Below, piece by piece: positions 50,590 through 62,210 of a stretch of 64,000 bases of DNA. Positions within the stretch are counted from its first letter, which is position 1; each line of letters begins with the position of its first letter. The translations under genes were made by a program, and so were the position numbers. Source of the stretch: Medicago truncatula (lineage: Eukaryota > Streptophyta > Magnoliopsida > Fabales > Fabaceae); contig NC_053042.1 of assembly GCF_003473485.1 (NCBI RefSeq), positions 36,298,762-36,362,761 on the forward strand, given 5' to 3'. A model generated the notes under the pieces. That model had not been told where the DNA came from and ran no database searches. It saw nothing but the letters and a program-made list of their open reading frames with translations.

Positions 50590-51517
50590 ATAATGTGGGA
50601 GCAGAGATGAGTATGGGACAAACAGTTGAGAAAAAAGTTGCTTAAGGACCTCTACCATAACAAAGCCTGCCAACGGCTGCAAATCAAACAAAAATGGTGT
50701 TGAATATCTAAGCTAAATCAGAAATTACAAAAATAAGTAATTAATTGCTCCTAAAATTTTCTGAAACTCATATAATAATAGAAGGATATCGTTGAAGTGC
50801 GAAGATATTCAATTGAATCTACATAGTTTTTTGATATACAAATTTGTAATTGAGTATTTGATATTCAAAGAACAAAGTTATTTTTTTACAGAGATAAACA
50901 TAAAAATCAACTTTCATAGGAAAATTGAAGGGTAAATCGATTTTCATTTATGGAGGCGTGAGAATAGAGTGACGAAGATGAAAGTGTGAGCAAGAAATTA
51001 ACCGTTTACAATTGCTTACCTGAAAAACGTGATTATAGGAAAGTCATTCATCGGAAATCCAATTACATTAGCCGGCGTATTCTCTTTTCTTCTCAGAAAC
51101 TTTGAGATCTGATTTGAATAGTCAATTGATAGGAATTAAGATTGAAGATGATGCTGAAAAGGGAAAACCCAGAATTGGAAGACCCATTGATGAAGAGAAA
51201 AGAGAGAGAGAATATCAACGATTCTGATTTGAGCAAGAAGAAAGTGTTGGGTTGGAATCAAAGACAGCAGCGGCGGAGCTAAAAGGCTTGGTTGTGAGGA
51301 AATGGTCAGAGCTGAAAGGCTTGGGTGAGAATTTGTGGAAGAGGAAAAGAGAGGGAGGAGAGAAAGCGACGATGAAGAGGGTGGGTCGGAGAGGTTGTTG
51401 TTTTACTATATGCATTACATTGGTAACCAAAGCATTGGAATTAACAATGCAAACATTGAAACTATGCACACGTTTCACAAAGTTTGATATAAAGGGCTGG
51501 ATCAATCCAAGGGCCAT
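50590..51517 (-). other. Possible short two-exon transcript, unidentified
   Basis: On the - strand an open frame of 100 codons starts at 51517 and ends at 51215. It is Ser/Phe/Pro-rich and presequence-like, but matches nothing I recognise. Further on a donor-like tttttcag/gtaagc (about 51020) and an acceptor-like tttgcag (about 50680) could join to ccgttggcaggctttg. The stretch is richer in CT (on the - strand) than its surroundings, as 5' UTRs often are. It could be a small gene, a noncoding RNA or chance. Confidence 0.25.
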
Positions 51518-51746
51518 AATTAGTTGGCGCCTAAAACTTTAGGATTAGGGTTTTGGAGTGATAATTGGAGTGTTAACTAGGATTAGGAATAAGTTAGATT
51601 TGGATATCAATTTGAAGTCAATTCATATTTGGAAAAGCACTAATCATATATTTGTTGTTGGCAGTTAAAAGTGCAACTCAACTAAAAGTTCATAATTCTT
51701 TTACCTGACATCAAGTTATTTTATAGTGTTATACAAATAAAGTTTT

Positions 51747-51852
51747 TTTGAATGATAAATGTTAGTATGTTAACCATTGTTAATTTAGTATTTTAACCCC
51801 TTAACTATTTTAATCTCTAGCTCAACGAACCAAGTGAGCTGCCCATCCCCTC
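51747..51852 (-). mobile_element. SINE copy related to 34403-34530
   Basis: On the - strand it begins ggggatgggcagctcacttgg (A-box-like) and ends with acatttatcattcaaaaaaac, the same tail as the SINE in Obg intron 2. The B box is decayed. Confidence 0.65.
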
Positions 51853-52321
51853 ATACCAATGTTAGTAGTAATATAAGCACATTAACTAGCAACACCGCAG
51901 TGTTTAATCTTCCCTGTAGTTGGGAAAACCTACTGATATTTCTTCCTGCATTTATTTGAACAGAGCTATGAGTCATCTTGATAGTAATAGCAAAATATGC
52001 AAGATAGCACTCAAGCTTAGCTAAGAGCCTAAATAAAAAAAATTGAATTAATAATACAAGAACTTTATCCTACAGTGACCCTAACTATTGAATCAACATC
52101 TCCCAACACATGTAGCCAACATTATGTTACTGCTATTACATTTGAAAATGAAGATCCCTGTTATTATCAGGTTGTAATTCAGAATGTGAGCTCCATCAAA
52201 ATCCATATTCTCCTATTCTTACGGGTAGCACCTGTAATGAGGCCAGATTAAAATGAATTGGTTTAAAATGATTCTGGTTCATACAGTTTCTTCTTGAGCT
52301 ATCGGCACCTATAATTTACCC

Positions 52322-53104
52322 GTTGAGGTTTGTTTTCCCCTTCATGATGGCCAGACTATATATAAACATCCAAGCATCTCATCATCTGCATATTGATTAA
52401 CTGCTCAATATTTCAGGGTGGCAAATTGCACTCACCCTGTTCAACAATGCACTCACTCTGCTCAATATCTTTCCAAACATATTTGTATTCATATTTATTT
52501 TTAGGGTCTTGTTAACTTGTGCCCTTAGGGCACATGTTAAGGTTTCCACAAAGAGTAAGTATTTATTGAGAAGCATTAAATTTTAATCCTATGAGAAATA
52601 AATTGGTACAATTTACGATGCATAATTTCCATCTTTGGAACCTTAACATGTGCCATAAGGGCACAAGTTAACATTTCCCTTACTTTTATAATTTCTTCAC
52701 CAAACTCAGTACACCTATCAAACTTAAACAGCAATTTATTTTTTATATTATCAATTCTTATTACACATAAATATTAACACTAGCATTAACATTTGACTTA
52801 TGTAAGCTTTATTTTGAACTTTCCAGAAAATAATTTAAAACAAACTCATGCCCGCGCAAGGGGCGGTCTAAGTCTAGTTTTAAACTAATGACCTAGCACA
52901 TTTCTTTAGATAATAGTATTAGTGACATTCATTTGTTTCCTGTATTACATTTACCATTGCTAAGGTTTTTTTCCCCTTCTTCATGATGGTCAGACTCTAT
53001 GTGAACATCCAAGCATCTCATCTGAACATTGATTAGCCAATCTGCATCTCAGGGCGACAAAAATTGCATTCACCGTGTTCAACAATGCAGTCACCTCATC
53101 AAGC
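52322..53104. repeat. Direct repeat of about 140 bp flanking a MITE
   Basis: 52322-52462 and 52959-53104 share ttccccttcatgatgg, aacatccaagcatctc, attgattaactgc/attgattagcc and gttcaacaatgca. They are diverged by substitutions and small indels, and the copies lie about 640 bp apart. Confidence 0.7.
52507..52681. mobile_element. MITE with long inverted ends downstream of the PPR gene
   Basis: The ends gttaacttgtgcccttaggg and, reversed, gttaacttgtgcccttatgg are nearly identical and continue to catgttaaggtt, about 35 bp in all. The whole element is about 175 bp. The target duplication is unclear. Confidence 0.75.
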
Positions 53105-53299
53105 AGTTTCACTGAAGTCAGGGCCTTTCTACTGTTTTTTCTCACTCAAATTATGATTAGTGTGTCTGACTTTGAGTTTTGAATAAAACATCAGAGAAGT
53201 AGTTCCATAGTTGGATGAGCTACATGGTTGCCCAGTTTTCTTTTCAGTGTTAACTAAACACTTTAAAAGAGAAGATTTTTACCACCAATTTCAGGAGAT

Positions 53300-55183
53300 T
53301 TAAGTTAGAATATCAATATCAGCACAACCATCTGTCATTATTGATACAAGGTCATCAAGCATTTCATAGATTGAACTAGAAGAAGGATGCACTTTGTCGG
53401 CAACAGTGAAAAAATGATTCTTATCACTGATAGTTATCCAACTGATACCAGGAACTTTTCTTAAACCTCTCTCTTTCATCATTGACCTCACCTCAGTTAT
53501 TTCATCCCATCTTCTAGAAGATGCGTAAGTATTTGAAAGCGATATATAATTTGAAGGGTTTTCAGGTTCTAGCTCTAAGAGACACCTATAAGCCAAGTCT
53601 CTAGTCATTGAATTCCCATGTATTACAGAGGCTGTTAAAAGAGATCCCCAAACACTTGGACCGGGAATTATTGGCATTTCTCTGATGAAATCCAAGGCTT
53701 GATCGAGCTGGCCCGATCGACCTAACAAATCTACAACACAACCACAAATTTCAACCGATGGTTTCATTTCATACTCAGTCGTCAGGGAGTTATATATGCT
53801 AATGCCCTCATCTACCAATCCTGACCTGCAACAAGCAGAAAGAACACCAACCACTGTTATCATATCTGGTTTGATCCCTTGCTGAAGCATTTCGTAATAT
53901 GTAGTCAGAGCTTCCTGTCCTTTGCCATGTAATCCATACGCAGAGATAATCGAACTCCAAGTGATAGCATCTTTGGAGTAAGAACCATTATCAAACACTC
54001 GTCTTGCATAATCTAAACTCCCACATTTGGCATACATATCAATCAAAGCATTACGTAGAGAAATATAATCATTAAACTCCATTTTAATTGAAAACGCGTG
54101 GACTTGTTTCCCTCCCATTAATCCAACAAGCAAGCCACAAGCTGGAAGCACACTAACAAGCGATACTCTATTGGGTCGTATTCGATCCTTTCTTTGCATC
54201 TCACGGAAAAGAATCAATGCACCCTCGGGCGCTCCATTCTGTACATAACCATTAATCATTGCAGTCCATACATATATATTTCTGCTTTTCATTTGGTCAA
54301 ACACTCTCCTACTAAGAACAAGTTTATTACTCCTTGAATACATATCAATCAAAGAAGAACCCATATGAACATCCGAACACATTTTCAAATCCAAGCCATT
54401 CTTCACAAGATAACAGTGAAGTTCCCTCCCATGATCAAACTTTCCATCACTATCACAACACATAGGCAAAAGACTCGCAACGGTGAAAGCATCGGCATTA
54501 TAACCTTGACATTGCATCCTTCTAAAAAAATTCCACAAATCAGCATATAAACTAGAATCCAAATTTCCCAAGGCAGCACATCCAGAAATTATAACATTAA
54601 ACGAACCAACATTCCTCTGAGGCATTTCATCAAACACCTTCATAGCATCACCAAACTCACGACATCTAATATACATTGACATGACAGAATTACCAACAAC
54701 AATATCCGACACAAACCCAATCCTCAAACTCTTCCCATGAATCAATTTCCCCAAAACCAAGTCTTGAATCTCACCAGAAACTTTGGAAATGGTAGCAAGA
54801 GTGTAATCATCAGGCAACAAACAACGACCCATTTGGCGAAACAACACAATGGCATTGTCGAATTGATGATTTTTAACATACCCATTAATGAGGGAGTTCC
54901 AGAGATAAACATTTTTGGTATGAACAGAGTCAAAGACGAGTTTTGACATGATCGAGTCTCCAAATGTGGCGTATGCAGAGATGAGCCTGGTGGTGAGGAA
55001 AGCGTTTTGGGAAAAGCAATTTGTGAGGATTTGAGAGTGACATTGTTGGGTGAGTTTGAGAGAGTGAAGGTCGATGCTGAGCTGAAGAAGATGAAGGAGA
55101 TTGTGTGGTGAAAGGGATACAATGGCGGAGGTGTGATAACGATAACGAGAGGTTGTGCGTGAAAATGTTCTCGTCAGAAACAT
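53300..55183 (-). CDS. PLS-class pentatricopeptide repeat protein with E domain
   Basis: One intronless frame of 627 residues, usual for plant PPR genes. The N-terminus (MFLTRTFSRTTSRYRYHTSA) is Arg/Ser/Thr-rich with no acidic residue, which fits mitochondrial or plastid import. PPR motifs of the P, L and S kinds run from about residue 58 to 530; typical cores are NVYLWNSLINGYVKN, RNIYVWTAMINGYVQNG and DAITWSSIISAYGLHGKG. The C-terminus has the E and E+ signature (VWGSLLTASVIHGN ... ELEPENPSNYISLSNTYA ... PGISWITI ... HFFTVADKVHP) but stops before any DYW deaminase domain. E-class PLS proteins usually specify one or more C-to-U editing sites in organelle RNA and recruit a deaminase in trans. 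The target site could be predicted from the motif code. The start Met was chosen because it opens the presequence. Confidence 0.95.
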   Translation of the reverse strand: MFLTRTFSRTTSRYRYHTSAIVSLSPHNLLHLLQLSIDLHSLKLTQQCHSQILTNCFSQNAFLTTRLISAYATFGDSIMSKLVFDSVHTKNVYLWNSLINGYVKNHQFDNAIVLFRQMGRCLLPDDYTLATISKVSGEIQDLVLGKLIHGKSLRIGFVSDIVVGNSVMSMYIRCREFGDAMKVFDEMPQRNVGSFNVIISGCAALGNLDSSLYADLWNFFRRMQCQGYNADAFTVASLLPMCCDSDGKFDHGRELHCYLVKNGLDLKMCSDVHMGSSLIDMYSRSNKLVLSRRVFDQMKSRNIYVWTAMINGYVQNGAPEGALILFREMQRKDRIRPNRVSLVSVLPACGLLVGLMGGKQVHAFSIKMEFNDYISLRNALIDMYAKCGSLDYARRVFDNGSYSKDAITWSSIISAYGLHGKGQEALTTYYEMLQQGIKPDMITVVGVLSACCRSGLVDEGISIYNSLTTEYEMKPSVEICGCVVDLLGRSGQLDQALDFIREMPIIPGPSVWGSLLTASVIHGNSMTRDLAYRCLLELEPENPSNYISLSNTYASSRRWDEITEVRSMMKERGLRKVPGISWITISDKNHFFTVADKVHPSSSSIYEMLDDLVSIMTDGCADIDILT

Positions 55184-56086
55184 AAGAGCTATCGATGGTT
55201 GATCTCAAATTATTAGTACACAAAATTCAAATAAATTACTACGTGAAAAAACCAAAATGATATTGCTCTTGAAGTTCCTATTTTTCTTCTGTGTAGTCAG
55301 TCACAACTTGTTTGTAGCACCCAATAAACTTTAAAAAGACGTAACTTATTTTAGTGTCTTGATGCTTGTAATAAGTTTCACTGATTCTCTTCCAACAATT
55401 ATCTCATTTTTGATCAACTTCAACATTTGAATCATTTGAAATGTTGGAGCCATGATTGAGGCGAATCATAACTTAATACTCCTTTCGTTGGAATCTTGTT
55501 TTCGTATTATTTTTATTCAAATGTTCATCAAAGTAGTCTCATATGGGGACTCAAGTTATTTAAGGACAATTTCTTTAACATTTTGAAAAATCATATTATT
55601 CTTCTTCCTCTTTCTCCTCAAGTGTTATTTTGTTAGGGGAGAAGTTGAACACATAACTTCTTTTTTTTGTTGAACACAGGATTTCTTTATCACTAACTAA
55701 GAATAATAGTTATTCCCAAACCATATTATCACTTGTTTTTTCCAATTACCTTTCCAAAATTTATACATAAAAAATTAATTTGAGACTAAAATTCTCAAGG
55801 ATAAATCAATTGTTTAATATTAAACATTGATTGTTTCATCATTATAGCTTCAAATTCAACAAATCAATTTAAACCATACAAATCTTAAATAACAATTTTT
55901 GTATTCTAGACAATTTTAGGCAGTATCTATCCTTCTTTAATTCTAGATTCTAAAACTGTCATACATGATGATACCATAGATACTAGCAGAATGTAATGTC
56001 CAATCGCTGGAACAAAAATACTTTTGCATACATCTTAAGGGAGGGTATAATCTAGGATCTAGATTCGCTGCTTTAATAAATGCACG

Positions 56087-56140
56087 CAGTTTTCAATCTC
56101 AACGGTTCATCTGAAATAAAACAATTAAGATTGAAAACTG
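56087..56140. repeat. Inverted repeat with 13-bp perfect arms
   Basis: cagttttcaatct and agattgaaaactg form perfect arms around a 28-base loop. The flanking aacggttcatctgaaat and gatcgtacaattttaattgg look like a decayed MITE. Confidence 0.6.
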
Positions 56141-57141
56141 TCTTTTTAATTAAAATGATCTCGATCGTACAATTTTAATTGGACGGCACATATGCCTTAC
56201 ACCATCCTACTTTAACAGAAAAAATCTGCTTCACTATCCACAAGGAAAAAGATGGTATGTGAAATAAAAAATGCAACCGCATGAGATATGCTAGATTTGA
56301 AGAATCCAATTCTATCTTAGTTTAAGTCTAATCCCAATTCCCAAATTTATTCATTTGATAGATATGATAAAAATAAAAGAGCATTTGTAGTATGTGTTGC
56401 TTAAATTAGACATAAAGAATATCAGAACATGATGACAAAGATGTCATTCAAGAATTCCACATGGAATTGTACTAGCTAGTACATTAGGTGTCTTATAATC
56501 TATGCTCAAAAAGGGATTTTCTTTTTGCAATAATGGCATGATGTGGCTTATGCACATAACTTTCCCATCCAAGTGACGCAAACAAAGGAGTCTTTAAGCT
56601 TCCACTTTCTACTTCTGCTTTGGTTTCACACAGTTGCAAGACGAAAAGTAACTGGTATAGAAATCAAACTTTGTTTGATTTGCATAAGTAAAATAACAAA
56701 TGTATTTTTTATTATTGGATCAATAAGTTTTATCTGTTTCAAGAAAAACGGCATTTAAAAAGAAATAAAGAGTGTATATATGATGAAAATTAACTTGTAT
56801 ACAAGCCAACATTTCTCACTTCCCCACCATGACAACAGTAGCCAATAAATCAATTTTTAAAAATAAAATAAGAGATTGAATAAGTGAGACTTCCAACTCA
56901 TGAATCAATTGGTTTAATCGGTTGAACCACAATTGAATAAATTTACTAATAAATAAATAAGTATCTAAAAGGAAATTCAATAAACAAAAAAAACCCGATG
57001 AAAAAAGTAGAGATTTAAAACGAATCGTGGTTGAACCCAACCGCCCGATCCGATTTGGTTCCCAAAACATTGAAAGAAGCATTGTTACTATATATATATA
57101 TGCTTCTATAATAGAGAAGTGTGTAATATAATTTATAATCT

Positions 57142-57610
57142 ATGGTGAATCAATATATATGCTTGTCTTTGGTACATCATAACGATTTACAACAACACTA
57201 CCATCAATTTTGTTATATGTTGGGATTTCCTCGGAGTACTCATGCTTATTTTACAGGTATTTGGTATGCTTCTGTTTGGGTGATATGGAAAGACAGAAAC
57301 AAACGTATCTTCCAAAACGAGGCATCACATTCTCTCGTTCTTATGGAGAAAATTAAACGCAACTCATTTTTTTGGATGAAAGCAAGGAACATATCTTTTA
57401 ATTATTGTTTTTATGACTGGTGGACACATCCGCTCCTTTGTATGGGAGTGCATCAGTAATTTATTTTTTTGGTTACTTGAGGAAGCCTCCCTTTTTTTGG
57501 CATCCAGTAGTCTGTAAATATTTAGCAATGACTCACTTTTTGCACGTCTTGTGCAGGGTATTTCATGTGCAATTTTAATATATCTCATTTTAGCTTGTGA
57601 AAAAAAAAAA
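57142..57610 (+). mobile_element. L1-type LINE 3' fragment (zf-RVT end)
   Basis: An open stretch to 57459 encodes IWYASVWVIWKDRNKRIFQN, which is the zinc-binding end of plant L1 reverse transcriptases. The 3' UTR ends in a poly-A run at about 57600-57610. The 5' part is missing, as is normal for truncated LINEs. Confidence 0.8.
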
Positions 57611-57967
57611 TTATTTGAAAATATTTTGAAACTTTATTAATGACTAATGTTGATCTTGGTAAGTAGGCTTAACTCATAGTATTTCCCGTCTTAATGATCG
57701 AGATTGTGAGCCAATCGGTATCAGTTGGCAAAAAATAAGGAAACAAATAGTTAAGTATTAAAATTCGAATAAATAGTGATATTTGTCTTGTTTACAAGGA
57801 CGTAAAAAATTAAAGCAAAAGAGTAAAGTTGAGACGGTACAAAAAAACTAGCCTTCATTATATGATATGCTACAATGAGTTATGAGTCCACAGTTTATGC
57901 ATCAATTAGTCTTAACACTGAGCTTTTTAGTACTATTCTCAACATAATTAAGGGTTACACAATATTT

Positions 57968-59116
57968 TTAACACACATTGGCTGGCTTTGCTTGTAGCAT
58001 TAGCTGCATTGAATTTCCAAGAGCATCATCCAAGTTCCAAAGTCCATCCCACAAAATTTCTTCATTTGAAGACTCATGTGCATAGACATTACCATTATTA
58101 TCATTGAGCATAGAGTAAAAGCAACCCTGTTGTTCTTGCGTATCTGCATACATGGAAACCATTTCTTGTGTCTCTTGAGAAGTAGAAGGTACACTAGTAC
58201 AGTAGTCATTTTCCTCAAGCAACAAGTCTATGATCCCTTTCATGTCCATGTTGTATTGCAGTTGTTGTTGCTGCATCTGAACTTGTTGCTGTTGTTTCTT
58301 CAATTGTTGTTGTTGCTGCCTCTTGAAATAACGGTTTTTCGCCTTTTCAGCAGCATCAGTGGGGTTTTTGTTCTTTTTCTTGAAATGAGTCCTCCAATAG
58401 TTCTTTATCTCATTGTCTGTTCTTCCCGGCAAGCTTCTCGCAATTGTTGACCACCTGAATTGTTTTATATTTAGTAATAATCAACTAGAAGCATTAACCC
58501 GTGTCGCAACGCAACACGGGTCTGGATAAAGTGTCACGTGTCTAATACAAGAAACATGTAAGTTCAAGGGACATGGTTCAAATTTGTACCTGTTTCCCCA
58601 CCTAGCATGTAGCTCTAGGATTATGCTTTCTTCTTGTTGTGTTATCTGACCCTTCTTGAGGTCTGGTCTTAGGTAGTTCACCCATCTCAATCTACAACTT
58701 TTCCCATTTCTTCTCAGTCCTGTCAAAATAATATATGATCAATAAGAAGTTAAGAATTGTAAAAGAAAAATACCATTTTTCTTTTAAAAATTTTTTTTGG
58801 AACCAATTAATTTTACTTGTTATTTTGCTATAATAATTATGCTCCACTTCTAATGTGAATATGAATTCAATTGGTATTAATTAAACTAAGGTACAAAGTA
58901 CTATGGTAGAAATTAAAATACAAAAATGTGCATAAAGTTTGGTTGTATAATGTATGTACCTGCAAGCCTAGAGACAGAGTTCCATCTGCCTTCACCATGC
59001 AGCTTGACATACTCAATGAGCAATTTGTCTTCCTCAGAAGTCCAAGGTCCTTTCCTCCATCTATCTTCTTCTATTACACTCCATCCAGTGTTTCCTTCCA
59101 TCATTCCTGAATACAT
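57968..59116 (-). CDS. R2R3-MYB transcription factor
   Basis: Three exons, 59116-58960, 58719-58590 and 58454-57968, encode 257 residues. The R2 repeat (about 20-70) begins [18 protein letters not shown]3 (about 73-121) has Ile in place of its first Trp, as usual, and contains [20 protein letters not shown] and [10 protein letters not shown]. Exon junctions fall at the conserved R2R3 positions. After the DNA-binding domain come three glutamine clusters (about 142-166), then an acidic C-terminal part with a WDGLWNLDD motif that could activate transcription. The [17 protein letters not shown] linker resembles the MYB27-like branch, but I cannot fix the subgroup. Target genes are unknown. A TATA box lies about 90 bp upstream. 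Start could also be M5 or M6 (MMEGN). Confidence 0.93.
58497..58521. repeat. Short inverted repeat in MYB intron 2
   Basis: acccgtgt and acacgggt form 8-bp arms around a cgcaacgca centre. It sits in the 135-bp intron between MYB exons 2 and 3. Confidence 0.6.
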
Positions 59117-59207
59117 ATTGAAAGAAATATTCTAAAGTTGGAACTTAGATAAAGTTTGTTTACTAAATTCTATTGTGTTGATTGTCACTGGTGTTTAGTG
59201 TTTGCTA

Positions 59208-59217
59208 TATATTTATA
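59208..59217 (-). promoter_or_regulatory. TATA box of the MYB gene
   Basis: On the - strand the sequence reads tataaatata, about 92 bp before the ATG at 59116, a normal distance for a plant core promoter with a short 5' UTR. Confidence 0.6.
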
Positions 59218-59322
59218 CCTGCAGATGTGACTCAGCTTGTTTCTCTATCAGTCAACCAATCGTTTAATTTCTTAATGTCCCTATCCATTTCAGTGTTTTT
59301 GAAAATGTAATTAACTTGTGTG

Positions 59323-59325
<3 letters not shown>

Positions 59326-59371
<46 letters not shown>
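59326..59371. repeat. AT microsatellite, about 23 units, in the MYB promoter
   Basis: An uninterrupted AT run begins after ttgtgtgaca, about 110 bp upstream of the TATA box. It is likely polymorphic between individuals. Confidence 0.95.
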
Positions 59372-59373
<2 letters not shown>

Positions 59374-59552
59374 GGAATTATTGAGGTTTTGTTTCAATTG
59401 TCTTGTCTAGAAAACTTTTGACAGTATTTTGGAAGAGCTTTATTTTACAAAAATATAATTAAAAAATGGGAAATGTTAACAAGTTCTTTGAGGCACTTGT
59501 TAAAGAATTATAAAAGAAAATATCGTCTTAAAAAAATTAAGGTTTTTCTAAA

Positions 59553-59691
59553 TTACCTTTGAAGAATGGTGGGTAATTTACCCATCAACCAATGAAAATG
59601 AGCAATTTATTTGTGGGGTCAAGATAGTTCATGAATATGTGCTTAAGTGTATTGGTTGGGGTAAATTACCCATCATTCTTTCATGGGTAGC
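59553..59691. mobile_element. 139-bp MITE
   Basis: The inverted ends contain gaatggtgggtaatttaccc on the left and, reversed, gaatgatgggtaatttaccc on the right. Both go on to caaccaat. Outer parts (acctttgaa / acccatgaaa) extend the pairing. Each end also has an internal gggtaatttaccc palindrome. Confidence 0.75.
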
Positions 59692-59749
59692 CTAGTTGTC
59701 GCCAAAAATTAAACTTAACATGTTTGAAGAGTAGTGTTGTTTTATGTTT

Positions 59750-60320
59750 GGTATCACATTAAGTTTGTGAGAATCGCGATGACTCACCGTAATTTTCAAA
59801 AGATAAACTTCTGCAAAATTATAGTGACTCAATGTGATTCTAACATAGTCACTGTGATATCAGACATACAATATTAAGTGTGAGTATAAGAAGTTTCAAA
59901 TTCCCAAAAAAAAAAAAAAAAAAAAAACTCAAATTCGATAAAAATTGTGTTGAGCGACATATAATTGACACCATGTATCAAATACATAAGATTTTAGGTG
60001 AAGATGTATTTTCTGAACTACTTATGTTATGTCATAGATCTTAATCCAATTTACAAAATCTCTTTAGAGCATCTCCAATGCAAATTCTTACATATAGTTC
60101 TTAAATATAATACTAACTTTTTTATTAGAGTATCACAAAAGTATGTCAAATCACGATTACTCACTGTAATTTTCAAAAGCTACACTTTATATCTCCTGCA
60201 AAAATTTACGGTGAGTTAACGTGATTCTGACATATCCATCTTGATACTAAACAAAAAAAACACAAAAAATCTCAAACTCGATAAAAATCCGTGTTGAGCA
60301 ACATATAATTAAACCACCGT
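59750..60320. repeat. Diverged direct repeat of about 200 bp
   Basis: 59750-59970 and 60125-60320 share cgatgactcaccgtaatttt / cgattactcactgtaatttt, then gtgattct[a/g]acat, and further on ctcaaa[t/c]tcgataaaaat and gtgttgagc[g/a]acatataatt. An A-run occurs in both. Confidence 0.7.
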
Positions 60321-60344
60321 TTTTTAACATCAATTTTTTTAATG

Positions 60345-60415
60345 ACAAATATTATTAATTGGTTGAATTTAACTTAATATCTCCAACTTCTAATCTCTTA
60401 ACCGACGCGTTCTTA
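60345..60415 (-). mobile_element. SINE scrap related to 34403-34530
   Basis: On the - strand agagattagaagttggagat and the tail aatatttgtcattaaaaaaatt match the SINE in Obg intron 2. The boxes are decayed. Confidence 0.55.
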
Positions 60416-62009
60416 ATATTTTTGTCTCTTAATCTTTTTCTTCTACAAGTATCACATTTTTGCCACAAAAATTGTTCTTTACCATCTCTCATCTCATTAG
60501 AATGAAGTCTTCTAATTCAATGAGGCAATGTGTGACACACCTACTTAGTTTATTTAGTGTTCTGAGCTTTGTTATCATAGCGTTTTAGCCTCTGCTAGCA
60601 GCCCAATAATTATTACGTCAAACTTTGTTTATCGACATCAAATTCACAAAAATATACACACCCTCCATTATTTACATCTGTCTGATGTTACCATTTGATA
60701 AGCAAAATCTAGTTCCTCACAGCCAATGAAGAGTTGGAAAAGATTACAATCAGTCAATTCATAGAACGAAATCACAAGTGGCATATTAGAAAATCAAAAA
60801 ATGTGCCCAGGTGTTAGGTGACATGTTTAACTAAGGGTTAAATTGAACAAAGCAAGATTATATTTGTTTGACACCAAAACAAGACAAGAAAAATGTTAAA
60901 GGAAATCTTATGGTGCCGACACGTATGAATGAGACTTATGTATCTAGACACTAAGTTACAAATTAAGAAAGCATATATAAGGTATGATACATAAAATATT
61001 AATAGTGGTGAGCTTTTTCAAATATGAAAATTACTAGATCCCCAATGGGTATACCCCAGGTGTTAGATTGCTTACTTCTTTTGGAGGATCAAGACACATT
61101 GTGTGTGTGATATTTCATTAAAATAGATTAAGATTGGATGCCATTTTGGGTATTGGGGAAATTAAATATTAACCTTATGAACGAGTGGATCGTCATGTTA
61201 GGGACAGGTGGTGCCTCGTAAATATATTTTTGGAAATAGGGTGCTAGGTGGACTGATGAGCCATGAAAAATTCCAAAAAATATTTCTTCTTTTTTGGGTA
61301 ATTATATGATTATATTAAGGACTAGGGATTTTTTTGTCTTTCTTTTGATCCCCTTTCCTTGGTTAGAATATAATCTTTCATTTTTAATGTGAAAAAAAAA
61401 TGTTATGTTGTCTTTGTTGCAGCGACATAAGATCAATCGATTTTCAGGATTAAAGTATGAATTTAATTTACGTAAATCACTCTTTGTAATCTTTTGATTG
61501 AATGTTGTATAAAAAAATACAATGCATAAAATTTAATTTCATAAATCATTTTCAAGACTCGTGAATTAAAACCTATTTTAAGGTATTTTGAAGTAGAGTG
61601 GTGCTATTTATAACGACGTCTTTCTCAATGATTCTCGAAATTTTAAGTAACTAATCAAAACTCGGAAATGTTCAGAAATCATGCCGGTAATAGGTTGGAT
61701 TTTTTTAACACATTTCAAAGCTAAAACTCTTACTTGTGACTTCGTCGTGAAATAGCTTTTCGTGAGGTTGAGAATTACCTTTAAAGTATTTTCTACCTTA
61801 GATTGAGACACCATTATTTTTATTTAATTTTTTACTTTTTTCATAGTAATATTTCTTTTGACATCACGAATTAAAACTTGTAAAAGTATAAAACGTCAAA
61901 CAAAAAACTTATAAACGTATGTACATTCATTTTAACTTTATTTTTTTCTTCTTGACATGGTGTGTAAGATCGTATATTTGTTATTAACATTGATCCAACG
62001 TAAATTAAG

Positions 62010-62210
62010 TGTGGCTTGGCACGGTGGAAGGTAAGCATATAGAGTGAATTTGTCTAAATTTGCTATTGATGCTAGTGTTATTGTTTATCCTATGATGTCC
62101 ATGATTTATGTCTAAGAGTTGCTTCATAGGATTCAAAGGTTTCAGAGAGACTTTATTTAGGGAGATGAAAATCACCATCATAAAATTGGGTGGTTTTGCA
62201 ACTTTTTTGA
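62010..62210 (+). pseudogene. L1-type reverse transcriptase fragment
   Basis: One frame reads IVYPMMSMI, then RIQRFQRDFI-stop-GDENHHHKIGW. This matches the plant LINE pattern of IPIYPMMS followed by IQRxQRxFIWGD and ending HxVxW. The conserved Trp codon is now a stop (tag), and other stops occur upstream. No LINE 3' end is seen close by. Confidence 0.7.

Larger units (their letters stand above)
47443..53299. other. Intergenic interval between the HAD and PPR genes
   Basis: This is mostly AT-rich DNA without a convincing gene. A 26-bp direct repeat (gaaagttcctcttgcata[c/a]catgtgg) lies at 49678-49703 and 49784-49809, with a doubled tgacgacagactgaaa just after it. A doubtful short transcript-like locus is at 50590-51520 (-). 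A SINE lies at 51747-51852, a MITE at 52507-52681, and a direct repeat at 52322-52462 / 52959-53104. Confidence 0.55.
55184..57967. other. Intergenic interval between PPR and MYB genes
   Basis: It contains the PPR promoter on the left and the MYB 3' flank on the right. A 13-bp inverted pair (56087-56099 and 56128-56140) and an L1-type LINE fragment (about 57142-57610) are recognisable. The rest is AT-rich without a gene. Confidence 0.6.

Noticed and set aside
53300-53560. DYW deaminase domain at the PPR C-terminus
   Set aside because: The protein ends soon after the E+ region; there is no zinc-binding HxE..CxxC motif and no DYW end.
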